A stretch of DNA of 64,000 nt from Heloderma charlesbogerti (GCA_026122225.1 JANEZZ010001874.1:310001-374000); one strand, 5' to 3'. Counted from the first letter of the stretch, positions 52,865 to 64,000 are shown. Notes: generated by a model from the sequence alone, not told the origin. Numbers and translations are program-made.

Positions 52865-53427
52865 GTGATAGAGAGTCTTAAGAGCTGTGGTTCAAGCCTT
52901 GGAAGCTCTTAAATTATATATCATAAAGGCTGGATGATAACTAATGCAATGGAAAATGTTATGATGCCTTAATGCTGGAGAGGGAAATTATGGAAAGCCT
53001 CATTTGAGGAAGGTGGGTTATCCAGGAAAAGTGCATGGCTTGCTTGCACCAAACTGAAGAACTGTACATGCCAACAATTTGTTGAAACACAGGGACCACT
53101 CTTCCAAGATTTAAAAAAAAAAAAAAAACGGGGGGGGGAGGCACAAGCAGAAATTCGGATCACACTGGCCCACTGAGGGAAGGGACTTGACAGAGATTGT
53201 GACTGCAGGGGAGAGTTTGGATCAGATTCACTCCCATGGTACCCTCATGCACTCCCTACATTGAACCCTAGATTTATTTGGTCTGCAGCAGGAAACAATT
53301 TTAAATAAAGAGGGCAAAGATGAAAGTTAATTTTAGAGTCATGGCTGAAAAGCAGTGGTGTGTGTGGGTGTGAGTGTGTAGTGGGCAGTGGGAGGGATAT
53401 CCACACAGTGCCACAGAAAACATGTGT
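52865..53427. other. Non-coding stretch, nothing recognised
   Basis: An A-run/G-run pair at 53112-53138. No gene supported. Confidence 0.4.
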
Positions 53428-55144
53428 TTGTTGTTCAGTCGTTAAGTCGTGCCTGACTCTTCGTGACCCCATGGACCATAGCACGCCAGGCCTTCCTGTC
53501 CTGCGCTCTCTCCCAGAGCGTGCTCAAGTTCATATTCATTGTATCGGTGATGCTATCTAGCCATCTCATCCTCTGCCGTCCCCCTCTCCTTTTGCCTTCA
53601 GACTTCCCCAGCATCAGGGTCTTTTCCAGAGAGTTTTCTCTTCGCATTAGGTGGCCAAAATATTTGAGCTTCAGCTTCAGTATCTGTCCTTCCAATGAGC
53701 ACTCAGGGGTGATTTCCTTTAGGATGGACTGATTTGACCTCCTTGCAGTCCAGGGGACTCGTAAGAGTCTTCTCCAGCACCACCGTTCGAAAGCATCAAT
53801 TCTTCAGCGCTCAGCCTTCCTTATAGTCCAGCTCTCACAGCCATACATTACTACTGGGAAAACCATAGCTTTGATTAGATGGACCTTTGTCGGCAAGGTG
53901 ATGTTTCTGCTTCTTACTATGCTGTCTAGGTGTGCCATAGCTGTCCTCCCAAGGAGCAAGCGTCTTTTAATTTCATGGCTACAGTCACCGTCTGCGGTGA
54001 TCTTGGAGCCCAAGAAAATAAAATCTGTCACAGCTTCCATTTCTTCCCCTTCTATATGCCAAGAAGTGATGGGGCCAGATGCCATGATCTTCGTTTTTTT
54101 AATGTTGAGTTTCAAACCAGCTTTTGCACTCTCCTCTTTCACCTTCAACAAGAGGCTCTTGAGATCCTCTTCGCTTTCTGCCATTAGGGTGGTATTGTCT
54201 GCATATCGGAGGTTGTTGATAATTCTCCTGGCAATCTTAATTCTGACCTGTGATTCATCCAACCCGGCGTTTCTCATGATGTACTCTGCATATAACTTAA
54301 ATAAGCAGGGTGATAATATGCAACTTTGTCGTACTCCTTTCCCAATTTTGAACCAATCAGTTGTTCCATGTCTGGTTCTTACTGTTGCTTCTTGACCCTC
54401 GTACAGGTTTCTCAGGAGACAGGTAAAGTGGTCTGGTACTCCCATCACTTTAAGAATTTGCCACAGTTTGTTGTGATCTACACAATCAACGGCTTTAGCG
54501 TAGTCAATGAAGCAGAAGACTTTTTCTGGAATTCTCTTGCTTTCTCCATGATCCAGCGAATGTTGGCGATTTGATCTCTAGTTCCTCTGCCGCTTCGAAA
54601 CCCAGCTTGTACTTCCGGTAGTTCTCGGTTCGCATACTACTGAAGCCTAGCTTGTAGGATTTTGAGCATAAACTTGCTGGCATGTGAAATGAGTGCAATT
54701 GTACGGTAGTTTGAACACTCTTTGGCGTTGCCCTTCTTTGGAATTGAAATGTAAACTGACCTTTTCCAGTCTTGTGGCCACTGTTGAGTGTTCCAAATTT
54801 GTTGGCATATTGAGTGCAGCACTTTAACAGCATCATCTATTAGGATTTTAAATAGCTCAGCTGAAATACTGTCATCTCCGCTACCTTTGTTGTTAGTAAT
54901 GCTTCCTAAGGCCCACTTGACTTCACTCTCGAGGATGTCCGGCTCAAGTTCAGTGACCGCACTATCATGGCTATCAGGGACATTAAGATCTTTCCTGTAT
55001 AGTTCTTCTGTGTATTCTTTCCACCTCTTCTTAATCTCATCTGCTTCTGTTAGGTCCCTGCCTTTTTTGTCCATTATCATGCCCGTCTTTGCACAAATGT
55101 TCCCTTGAGATCTCCGATTTTCTTGACGAGATCTCTAGTCTTTC

Positions 55145-56026
55145 TAGGGGTGGATGAAAGTCACTTACCTGTCATCGAAGCGTGTTCGTGGTGGGGGTGA
55201 GGCGCTTCGCTGCTCCCCCCGCAAAGTTCAGGCCGGGGGGGAGGCTTCCCACCTCGCCACGGCCGAAATTCAGGCCGGGGGGGAGGCTTCCCGCCTCACC
55301 CGGACGAAATTCAGGCCGGGAGGAGGCTTCCCGCCTTGCCCGGCCGCGAACTCCATTGTTTTTTTTTTTAAAAAAAAAAACGCCCCCGTGATAGGCTATG
55401 TGATGATTAACGTAGCCTATCACGGCTAGATCTGCAAAGTCAGCTGTGATAGGCTACGTTAATCGTCACGTAGCCTATCACGGGTGACTTTAAAAAAAAA
55501 AGCGCATACGCTAATGGCGGCCTCCAAAGGGAGCCGCCATTCGCGTTCCTTATTTGGTCGCTGTAGTCTACGTAAATCTTTACGTAGACTACAGCGACCA
55601 AATAAGGAACGGGAATGGCGGCTCCCTATGGGGGCCGCCATTATCCGTACGCGCTTTTTTTTTTTTTAAAGTCACCCGTGATAGGCTATGTGAAGATTAA
55701 CGTAGCCTATCACAGCTGACTTTGCAGATCTAGCCGTGATAGTCTACGTTAATCGTCACATAGCCTATCACGGGGGCGTTTTGATTCTTTTTCTTTAATT
55801 GGAATGGCGGGGGCGGCAGCCGGTCGAAAGACCAGCTGCCGCTCCCGCCCCGCACGAACACCTGCCGAACCGCCGGCCGGACCCGCCACCGGGAGGGACA
55901 TTTGGCAAAGGTAAGTCCCGTCCCTGGGGGGGTGCGGAGAATTTCTCCCCAAAACTTGTTCGGGGGGCCGAACACATTGGTGCTCGGCCCCCCAAAGTTT
56001 CGGGGAGAAATTCTCCGCCATCCCTA
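55145..56026 (-). mobile_element. Palindrome-rich hAT element, subfamily 1, complete (882 bp), inserted in BovB
   Basis: Left end TAGGGGTGGATGAAAGTCAC, right end AATTCTCCGCCATCCCTA. TSD AGTCTTTC (55137-55144) / AGTCTTTT (56027-56034), 7/8; the uninterrupted BovB has AGTCTTTCCC at this point. The palindromic core is 55385-55775. Donor-like ACTTACC (55163-55169) and GGTAAGT (55910-55916) face outward on opposite strands. It is the reverse orientation relative to 57104-58070. Confidence 0.95.
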
Positions 56027-57103
56027 AGTCTTTTCCCATTCTGTTGTTTTCCTCGATTTCTTTGCATCGTTCATTTAAGAAGGCCTTCTTGTCTCTCCTT
56101 GCTGTTCTCTGGAACTCTGCATTCAGTTGGATATATCTTCCCCTTTCTCCATTGCTTTTCACTTCCCTTCTTTCCTCAGCTACTTGTAAAGCCTCATCAG
56201 ACAGCCACTTGGCTTTCTTGCATTTCTTTTTCTTTGGGATGGATTTCGTTGCTGCCTCCTGAACAATGTTACGGACCTCCGTCCATAGTTCCTCAGGCAC
56301 TCTGTCTATCAGGTCTAATCCCTTGAATCTATTCCTCACCTCCACTGTATATTCATAAGGGATATGATTTAGGTCACACCTGAATGGTTTAGTGGTTTTC
56401 CCTACGTTCTTCAATTTAAGCTGAAATTTTGGAACAAGAAGCTCATGATCTGAGCCACAGTCAGCTCCAGGTCTTGTTTTGACTGACTGCATAGAGCTTG
56501 TCCATCTTTGGCTGCAAAGGACATAATCAATCTGATTTTGATATTGACCATCTGGTGACGTCCATGTGTAGAGTCGTCTCTTGTGCTGTTGGAAAAGAGT
56601 GTTTGCTATGTTCAGCGTGTTCTCTCGGCAAAACTCTATTAGCTTTTGTCCTGCTTCATTTTGTACACCAAGGCCATGCCTGCCTGTTATCCCAGTGATT
56701 TCTTGACTTCCTAATTTAGCATTCCAATCGCCTATGATGAAGAGGACATCTTTTTTTGTGTGTTAGTTCTAGAAGGTGTTGTAGGTCTTCATAGAACCAA
56801 TCAACCTCAGCTTCTTCGACATCTGTGGTTGGGGCATAGACATGAATTACTGTGATGTTGAATGGTTTTCCTTGGATTCGTACTGAGATCATTCTATCAT
56901 TTTTGAGATTGTACCCCAGTACTGCTTTTCCCACCCTTTTGTTGACTATGAGTGCTACTCCATTTCTTCTAAGGGTTTCTTGCCCACAGTAGTAGATATG
57001 ATGGTCACCTGAATTAAATTCGCCCATGCCTGTCCATTTTAGTTTGCTGATGCCCAAGATGTTGATGTTCAGTCTTGCCATCTCATGTTTGACCACCTCC
57101 AGC

Positions 57104-58070
57104 TAGGGATGGCGGAGAATTTCTCCCCGAAACTTCGGGGGGCCGAGCGCCAACGCGTTCGGCCCCCCGAACAAGTTTCGGTGAGAAATCCTCTGCCCCC
57201 CCGCCCCCCGCCCCCCCCCGGGACGGGACTTACCTTCCCTGAATGTCCCTCCCGGCGGCGGGTCCGGCTGGCGGTTCGTCCGGTGTTCGACTGGGGTGGG
57301 AGCGGGAGCCGGTCTTTTGACCGTCTGCCGCCCCCGCCATCGCAATGAAAGAAAAAAAAAAAACCACGTCCCCTGATAGGCTACGTGACGATTCACGTAG
57401 CCTATCACGGCTAGATTTGCCAAGTCAGCTGTGATAGGCTACGTGAATCGTCACGTAGCCTATCCCAGGTGACTTAAAAAAAAAAAAAAATTGTGTACGT
57501 ATAATGGCGGCCCCCATAGGGAGCCGCCATTCCCGTTCCTTATTTGGCGGCTGTAGTCTACGTAAATGTTTACGTAGACTACGGCGAAAATAAGGGCAAC
57601 GCTATTTGCGTTGCCCTTATTTTCGCCGTAGTCTACGTAAACATTTACGTAGACGACAGCCACTAAATAAGGAACGCGAATGGCGGCTCCCTATGCGGGC
57701 CGCTATTTGCGTACGCGCTTTTTTTTTTTTTTAAAGTCACCCGTGATAGGCTACGTGACGATTCACGTAGCCTATCACGGCTGACTTTGCAGATCTAGCC
57801 GTGATAGGCTACGTGAATCGTCACGTAGCCTATCAGGGGGCGTTTTTTTTTTTTACTTTTGCGTTCGCGGCCGGGCGAGGCGACGCGCCTCCTCCCCGGC
57901 CTGAATTTCGGCCGGGCGAGGCGGGAAGCCTCCTCCCCGGCCTGAATTTCGGCCGGGCAAGGCGGGAAGCCTCCTCCCCCCGGCCTGAACTTCATGGGGG
58001 GAGCAGCGAAGCGCTCCCCCCCACCGCGAAAGGCCTTCAACGACAGGTAAGTGACTTTCGTCCACCCCTA
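57104..58070 (+). mobile_element. Palindrome-rich hAT element, subfamily 1, complete (967 bp), inserted in BovB, perfect TSD
   Basis: Starts TAGGGATGGCGGAGAATTTC and ends CTTTCGTCCACCCCTA. Perfect 8-bp TSD CCTCCAGC (57096-57103 and 58071-58078). Removing the element and one TSD restores BovB sequence. The core 57371-57842 is an inverted repeat centred near 57605 that contains nine smaller hairpins. ACTTACC lies at 57228-57234, and GGTAAGT at 58046-58052. No protein of transposase type is encoded. Confidence 0.97.
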
Positions 58071-58589
58071 CCTCCAGCTTACCTTGATTCATTGACCTTA
58101 CATTCCAGGCTCCTAAACAATATTGTTCTTTACAGCATCAGATTTTCTTTTCACCACCAGGCACATCCACAGCTGAGTGTCCTTTCAGCTTTGGCCCAGC
58201 CGCTTCACTCTTTCTGGCACTACTTGGAAATTCCCTCTGCTCTTCCCCACTAGTATATTGGACACCTTCCGACCTGAGGGGCTCATCTTCTGTCATAATA
58301 TCTTTTAGCCTTGTGATACGTTCCATGGGGTTTTCTTGGCAAGAATACTGGAGTGGGTTGCCATTTCCTTCTCCAGTGGACCACATTTTGTCAGAACTCT
58401 CTGCCATGACCTGCCCATCTTGGGTGGCCCTGCACGGCATAGCTTATGGCTTCGCTGAGTTACGCAAGCCCCTTCGCCACAACAAGGCAGTGATCCATGA
58501 AGGGGATTTGTATTCTACAGCAACTATCATGCTGTACCACAGCAAGAGGATCTTGACACAACTGGTGTTCTTGGCACAAAATCATCACT

Positions 58590-58612
58590 GTCATCGTCAT
58601 CGTCATCATCAT
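58590..58612. repeat. (CAT/CGT)n trinucleotide repeat
   Basis: CATCGTCATCGTCATCATCA-type run immediately after the BovB 5' flank; a complementary-type (GAT)n lies at 58838-58893. Confidence 0.8.
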
Positions 58613-58639
58613 CCATACGACAGAAACAAGGAATAGGGC

Positions 58640-58830
58640 ATGTGAAATTATAGATCTTGGTCCTGGGATTTTTATTATTGACTGTGTACAATTGTTTTGT
58701 ATATGTTCGTATGTGTATGGTTTTTATATTGTATTTAATACTGTATATTTTATCGCTTTAATCTTTGTAAACTGCTCAGAGAGCTTTGGCTATTGGGCAG
58801 TATAGAAATGTAAAGAATGAACGAATGTGA
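58640..58830 (+). repeat. L2-clade LINE 3' end fragment
   Basis: TTTGTAAACTGCTCAGAGAG and TTTGGCTATTGGGCAGTATA with GAAATGTAAAGAATGAACGA form the usual L2 3' terminus. Confidence 0.7.
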
Positions 58831-58837
58831 AGCACAA

Positions 58838-58893
58838 GATGATGATGATGATGATGAAGATGATGATGATGATGATGAAGATGATGATGATGA
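58838..58893. repeat. (GAT)n microsatellite
   Basis: About 18 GAT units with two AAG interruptions. Confidence 0.93.
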
Positions 58894-61800
58894 TACATTC
58901 CTTGGAGTTTGTTTTTAAATAAACATTGCCAGTCACAGTCCCCAGAAATCTAGTTTTCTTTTTAATAATAATAGAAAATCATCAGGTACACAATCCCCAT
59001 AAACAGTATTTTAAAGGGGGGGGGGATCTTCCAAGCAGGCACAGCCCCCATGCAAAGATTAAAGGGCGGAATCACCAGGCACACTGTCCCTATGAACATT
59101 GTTTAAAAGTGAGGGGGTGGGGATCCCTAGTGATGGGCGAACTTACCCTGAGTGTATTTGTTTTTTATTCAGAAAGTAACAAATTCATCCATGTCAGCTT
59201 GGATGAGAGTTCTCCCTTAAAAACAAACTTTTGTTCGTGGATATGTGTTTTTGTGCACGCACAATATCAAGGTGCATCTTTGGAGCCATAGTTTGGAATC
59301 ATATAGTGTGACACGACATCAGGTGTCATCACATGATGCCCCCTTTCTGATTGTTTTTTTCATGTGGTCTGGCTACTTGCATATGATGTTTACACCGTTG
59401 CTGATCATCAGTATGAAGATGGACGCCAAACAGTCCTACTCCTTCACATGGAGCCAGAGCTGCGATATTGGTGAAGGAGGCAGCTAAGGAGATTTCTTTA
59501 TGTAAGGCTTTTGGGTGACTGAAAATTTGGGAGGGGGGGCAAAAATCTGTGTAGTACTTGACTGTACATGCTCTGATGCTCGCAATCAATTCCAAACTTA
59601 ATAGTGGATTCATAATACAGTGATCCAGGCTTGCTACAAGGGTAAGCACTATGAAGGGACAGATTTCAACCAAAGAGCCAACTAATTACAAAATCTGGTG
59701 GCATCACTAGTCATGTCAAGCTGGCCAATCTAAGCCCGCTACATTGCATTACACCACTTTGCTAAACACCAATAGCCCTATCCAGGCATTTCCAGTGCAA
59801 CGAGACCAAACAAGTGAGGAGAGGGAGTGTGCTAGCCCCACCCCCACCAACATCACTTTTATCACCCTCTACTTTTGGAAGATGACTTTCTGAAGAGGAG
59901 AGCCTCCTGTAATCTGTGGAGGCTCCCTACACAAGCCAGGACACTAGAAAATCAGTGTTCTGGATTGCATGGAGAGCTCCCATGGATATACGAGTTTCTC
60001 CTCTTCAGAAAGTTGCCCTCCATGTGAAGAGAGCAATGAACGATGGGGGGTACACCCTCTTATTGCATGTTTATTCTACACAGAATCAGAACAGATGAAT
60101 AGGGCTAATGGCATCCCAAAATTAGCACTTGTCGTGTCTGTTGTGTTCCGACAGTTGGCTTTAAAGAACTGACATTTTTGAGTAAAAAATATTCTACCCA
60201 GAATTATAGAAATGAGCAACAACAACAACAAAAGTATCATAATTTACATCACTCTTAAGGCTTTTTTCTTTGCCACCTTTGTAATCCTATTCTTTTCAGG
60301 TGATTTCCCAAGTTATTCTTTAAAATGAGTGTTCCTTCTGTTGCAATTGTGTTTAAAGAGGTAGTCATAATTCATGACTAAAGGGAAAACAGAACCCACT
60401 TCCTTGAGCACAATATATTTTAGCAACTATATGAAGGAAAGGAATAAGTTATTCACACTGGCATTAACAAAACCCAATGAACAGCCTAGAGTGCTACAAA
60501 CCATTTAATTTGGTGAAATAATTTATTGTATGAGGGGAGAAGCATACAAAACTATAAAAGAGATAAGTGTACGTATTTTAAATAGCTGTGATGTTAATCA
60601 AATGTATGCTATTTTTATCAAACTGGCTCATCAAGTTAATTAAAAATGATTTTACTTTACATCCTTTTTTTCCACTTGTCATATTTTGAGCCTGAGCAAC
60701 AAATATAAACAAGTGAATCCTTCAAGAAAATATTGCAGTGTATGTTCTCCTCCAGACAGGATTGCTCCTGTTCAGGGTTTCAGCCAGCCATTTCCTGCAA
60801 GCAGGACATTCCAATGTCAGTCTCCACCACCCATTTTATTGAGCTTCCCTCAAAACTGACACACAGCATTCCATGGCTACTGAGCTTGCTCAGTTGTCAT
60901 TGGTCTGTGGTGGATGGGTGGGTGGTGGCTGCCCCCATAAATAATTGTTTTTTAAAAAAGAAATTCCTGGACCATGCTGATACCTCCCTGTAGTTTCTCA
61001 GTGGCCTAATTTTGCCATCATTTCTGGTGGCACTCACCATCTGAGTTCGTCATTAGAGGGGGTGCTAAAAGTTTGATATGGTTGTGGAAATGGCCCCTTT
61101 GTATACCTCAAGAGCACATTCATACACACCCTAGATGCAGAATGGCCTGAAGCAGACTTGAATCCCTGCTGGTGGACCCACAAAGAGGGCTGCCTGTGAA
61201 TCCATGGCATGGATGACTCCCATTCTTCTCCTGTGACTTCAAAGTCTGCAGCTCTGACCGTTGGTAGCTTTTGAAGTATTTGGAAAGGCTCCATCAGTGC
61301 TACATACTTTATCCTTGTCTCTGCCCCCAACCCAATTATCTAGACTTGACTTGTCTAACTGTGTGGTTTCAGGAAGTGGAAGATTAGCAAAGGATCAAAT
61401 GGCAGAGCTGGCCAGATGTGAAAGGCAGCAAAGGTGTTTTCCCCCCTTATGCCATGCAGGTAAACGGAGAGAAAGTTGCTCCTGTGTAGAACAGAGGAAA
61501 AGGATTGTAATCAGGAACATCCTTGAAGAGGAGATATGACAGCCCGATTATATATAAAACAAGGGAAGGCACCATTATCATTTATTTATTTGCCTGGGGC
61601 TGCAAAACAGGTAGGGACAGACTGGCCAAATTTAAAAAAAAATAATAATGGAGAGTTGGCCCTAGATGCTTTCAGACAGCGGTTAGGGACAGCCGGCTAC
61701 TAGCATGAGAGGGGGAGTAACTACAACTACCTGAGAGCAACAATAAAATCTGTCTGGGGTAAATGAGTTTCCGAATACTTAAGGGCTGTGCGAGCCCCAT

Positions 61801-62220
61801 CTGAGCCATTTTCTAACTGTTTGATTGTAATAGAAATGTAATTATATTGCAATTACAGTGGAATTTCTAAATGAGGATTTTCAAATTCATGAATCAAATT
61901 AGAGTACTCATTTTATTTGACAACTTCATTTACTCTGACAAATAACCTAAATTGAAACCACATGCTTCAAGAACCCCAGCAAACTTCTCAAAAGAGATCC
62001 AGCTATACATTGCTTTCTATGGAACTTAGAGACACATAATAGGATACAGAATTACCGCCTTCACTGGTAATGCGTAGTTCATTATTTTTCAATTTGTTCA
62101 ATATAGGGCTTTGTAATTTTTACATTGCCATTTGTGGCTCTACAATTTGTAATCTAGAGACTAAAGTAGCTAGAAGCTGATATGGTTCTAAAGTCACAGT
62201 TGCATTAAGGAGTGAAGATG
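58894..62220. other. Non-coding, mostly unique AT-rich sequence with one hairpin element
   Basis: No gene. A compound inverted repeat lies at 59885-60013. 60450-60700 and 61790-61990 are AT-rich and of normal complexity, with homeodomain-like TAATTA/ATTTAATT motifs. These could be regulatory but cannot be judged without other genomes. Confidence 0.4.
59885..60013. repeat. Perfect 17-bp inverted repeat with nested hairpin
   Basis: ACTTTCTGAAGAGGAGA (59885-59901) and TCTCCTCTTCAGAAAGT (59997-60013) are exact complements. Just inside the left arm GAGCCTCC / GGAGGCTC (59900-59925) forms a second hairpin. It may be a MITE core. Confidence 0.8.

Positions 62221-62270
<50 letters not shown>
62221..62270. 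repeat. (GATA)n microsatellite
   Basis: About 12 uninterrupted TAGA units. Confidence 0.96.
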
Positions 62271-64000
62271 TGATAAATAGAGATGGGGAAAAAATAGCAG
62301 TTCATGATTTTAATCCATGATCTTTGGTGTCAAGTCTACAGCTTTGGGAAATGAAATATTCAAAAGTTATGTTTAATATTCCATTTATATGTATGGATAA
62401 CTGAAACGGTACCCCCTTCCATTCATTTACATAAAAATATGTTGTCTCTTGCTCATGCTAAGCAACCAGTGTGGTGAATCTTTCTTGTCAATAGAGGGTA
62501 CACACACTCCAGAAGAGCATCGTATGAAAGCTGAAGGGACTTTGGTAGGAAAGCAATGTCCCTTAAGGTCTCTGGGTCTCTGTTTGGAAAAGACTGGAGA
62601 GGAGGCTGACATGCAGCTCATTCTAAAGTCAGGCACTTTGCACGTGCATTTATTATTTCTCATTCATATATATCTATTTTTAGCTATAGAGTCTTTTTAC
62701 CTTACAGGTCTCATATGCAGCTGCCATACCACTTTGCCCTGCTCTTCCTCTGGTCCCCTCACCCTTGCATCTCCTGTCCTGCCTGCTGTGGAATCACACC
62801 AAGAATCTTGCTTGCTACTCAGATGTAAAATTTCATCTTCAAACTGTGAATCTGAAATTTGAATGTTGAGTTTGATTATTTTTAAAAAATGTTTGAAAGG
62901 AATGGCAAACTTGGAAACTTTGCCAGATTGCCAATGTTTTGCAAATATTTGTTTCAGCTTTCCCACAATCCAGCAATGTTAAGCTTAAGTACACACCCAT
63001 TTCTGATCTGGATTGGTGACCCATTTCTGTGAATGCAAAATAAATATTATGGACATAAGCTATTAGAAATAGTTACACACAGTTGCATTCTGGCATTCCC
63101 ATGTAAAGCGGAGCCTATAGTGCACCAAACTAAAACTGCAGCCTGAAACCTAAGAAGAGACCAGAGTATATGGCTAATTCGACTAATGAGATCTAAGAGC
63201 AGGGATGTGTGAAAGTTATAACAGCAGAAAATTAAGGCAACTCTCCTTTTAGTGGGATTGCATACAACAAACATGTTTATTTCTTACAAAGTGGTAACAA
63301 GTGGTAGGCTTTTAACTATACAGTCACACACACACACACACACACACACACACCATTCAGCGGGGAGGGGGGAGGAACTTGCAAGCCACTGTATTCATGC
63401 AAGGAGGAACCAAAAGGGAAAGATCCACATTATTTTAAATGACAGAACAGATGTAGAAATATAAACAGACCACCGCACGGTGACTGCAATTCATTTGCCT
63501 GCAGTTGACAATTTGAGCTGTTAGATTTGCTGTGGGATTTCTGTTATTTTCTGTAATTAATAAGGGATACCTTCATGGTATTTACTGGAAAATACAATTG
63601 CACAGACTCTAAGCAATGTAAAGGAAAGTGATCTATACATTCTCATTCAGAAAACATTTGTAAAGGGTAGAGCAGAATGGAGATGGAATGGTTGTTCCCA
63701 CAAGCTGTTGCCCACTTCTGCTTCTGCTTGCCCCCACAATTATATTACGTGAAGCATTATTTTTTGGACTCACTGAGAACCATTTTACAGATTCAGTAGA
63801 CAAAAAGGCAAGAGCTGGATCTAAATTTAAGCTGGTAGAAATTGACTTTCCCATCCTTGCCGTTTCACCATGGCTGCCCCCAGAAAAATGCTACACAGGG
63901 AGTCAGGAGACCCTGCTGAATGGGATGATATGTGGTATGTCAGGGGAATGGTACCTCCCCCCACCAAAAAAAAAATACCAGGTGGAGGGACCTTCTGCAA
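62271..64000. other. Non-coding stretch with (CA)n
   Basis: AT-rich. The plus frame at 62449-62862 (137 codons) has no recognised domain and low-confidence composition. No gene supported. Confidence 0.4.
63323..63353. repeat. (CA)n microsatellite
   Basis: About 15 CA units. Confidence 0.95.

Larger units (their letters stand above)
53428..58505 (-). mobile_element. Second BovB LINE, antisense, near full length, split by two hAT insertions
   Basis: The 3' tail complement starts at 53428 (TTGTTGTTCAGTCG) and the 5' end complement finishes at 58505 (AGTGATCCATGAAGGGG), matching both ends of 10958-14175. Minus-strand pieces run in order: N-terminus 58440-58138, endonuclease 57096-56716 and 56492 downwards, RT 55080-54637 and 54448-53804 (YADN in place of YADD), and C-terminus 53695-53435. 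Frameshifts and stops separate several of these, so it is a pseudogene. hAT elements at 55145-56026 and 57104-58070 interrupt it. TSD is uncertain (ATGTGT / ATTTGT). Confidence 0.95.

Noticed and set aside
57371..57842. Regularly spaced palindromes resembling a CRISPR array
   Set aside because: The units are inverted and nested, not direct repeats with unique spacers; the host is a vertebrate, and the block lies inside a hAT element with 8-bp TSDs.
62449..62862. 137-codon plus-strand frame as a gene
   Set aside because: No domain or conserved motif; an opposite-strand frame covers the same area; nothing supports expression.

Overview
This is non-coding vertebrate DNA dominated by transposable elements, most likely from a squamate reptile (a lizard is the best guess). 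The evidence is a full-length BovB (RTE) LINE, a tRNA-derived Sauria-type SINE whose 3' end carries the BovB tail, a 5S-rRNA-derived SINE, MIR-like SINEs with L2-type tails, several L2/CR1-clade LINE fragments, and many hAT-type DNA transposons. I found no host protein-coding gene, exon series or structural RNA gene. Nearly all open frames are repeat-derived or chance frames. The window reads as intergenic or intronic sequence.

Layout. 0-10 kb holds a 5'-truncated antisense BovB copy (1.05-2.02 kb), small inverted-repeat elements, and a decayed antisense tyrosine-recombinase-type (DIRS/Ngaro-like) retrotransposon (about 4.8-7.7 kb) with recognisable Gag zinc-finger, reverse-transcriptase and SGNH-hydrolase remnants. 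At 10.96-14.18 kb lies a full-length BovB with 11-bp target-site duplications (TSDs) and one uninterrupted 1,047-codon endonuclease/reverse-transcriptase frame. 14-21 kb has three solo LTRs of one family and several short hAT derivatives. 24.4 kb has a Sauria SINE whose promoter head is tandemly amplified. 26.4-28.2 kb is an L2-clade LINE broken by frameshifts. 28-40.6 kb is a cluster of hAT elements of one unusual family. 40.6-53 kb is sparse, with SINE, L2 and inverted-repeat fragments. 53.4-58.5 kb is a second, near full-length but decayed antisense BovB split by two hAT insertions. 58.9-64 kb is mostly unique AT-rich DNA with microsatellites.

The most interesting system is the hAT family (11 copies, about 7.5 kb, roughly 12% of the window). 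Copies begin TAGGGATG and end CATCCCTA or a close variant. They are flanked by 8-bp TSDs: five perfect (29.3, 35.1, 38.1, 40.0 and 57.1 kb) and three with 7/8 identity (28.3, 52.1 and 55.1 kb). They encode no transposase. Their interiors are palindromes within a palindrome: up to nine short perfect or near-perfect hairpins, many built on GATAGGCTACGT, arranged symmetrically inside an inverted repeat of about 0.4-0.5 kb. Most copies also carry GGTAAGT splice-donor-like heptamers facing outward. Two insertions in the antisense BovB restore a continuous BovB sequence when one TSD is removed, so the ends and the relative age are read directly from the sequence.

No searches were run. Family names rest on motif recognition; boundaries and TSDs were read base by base.
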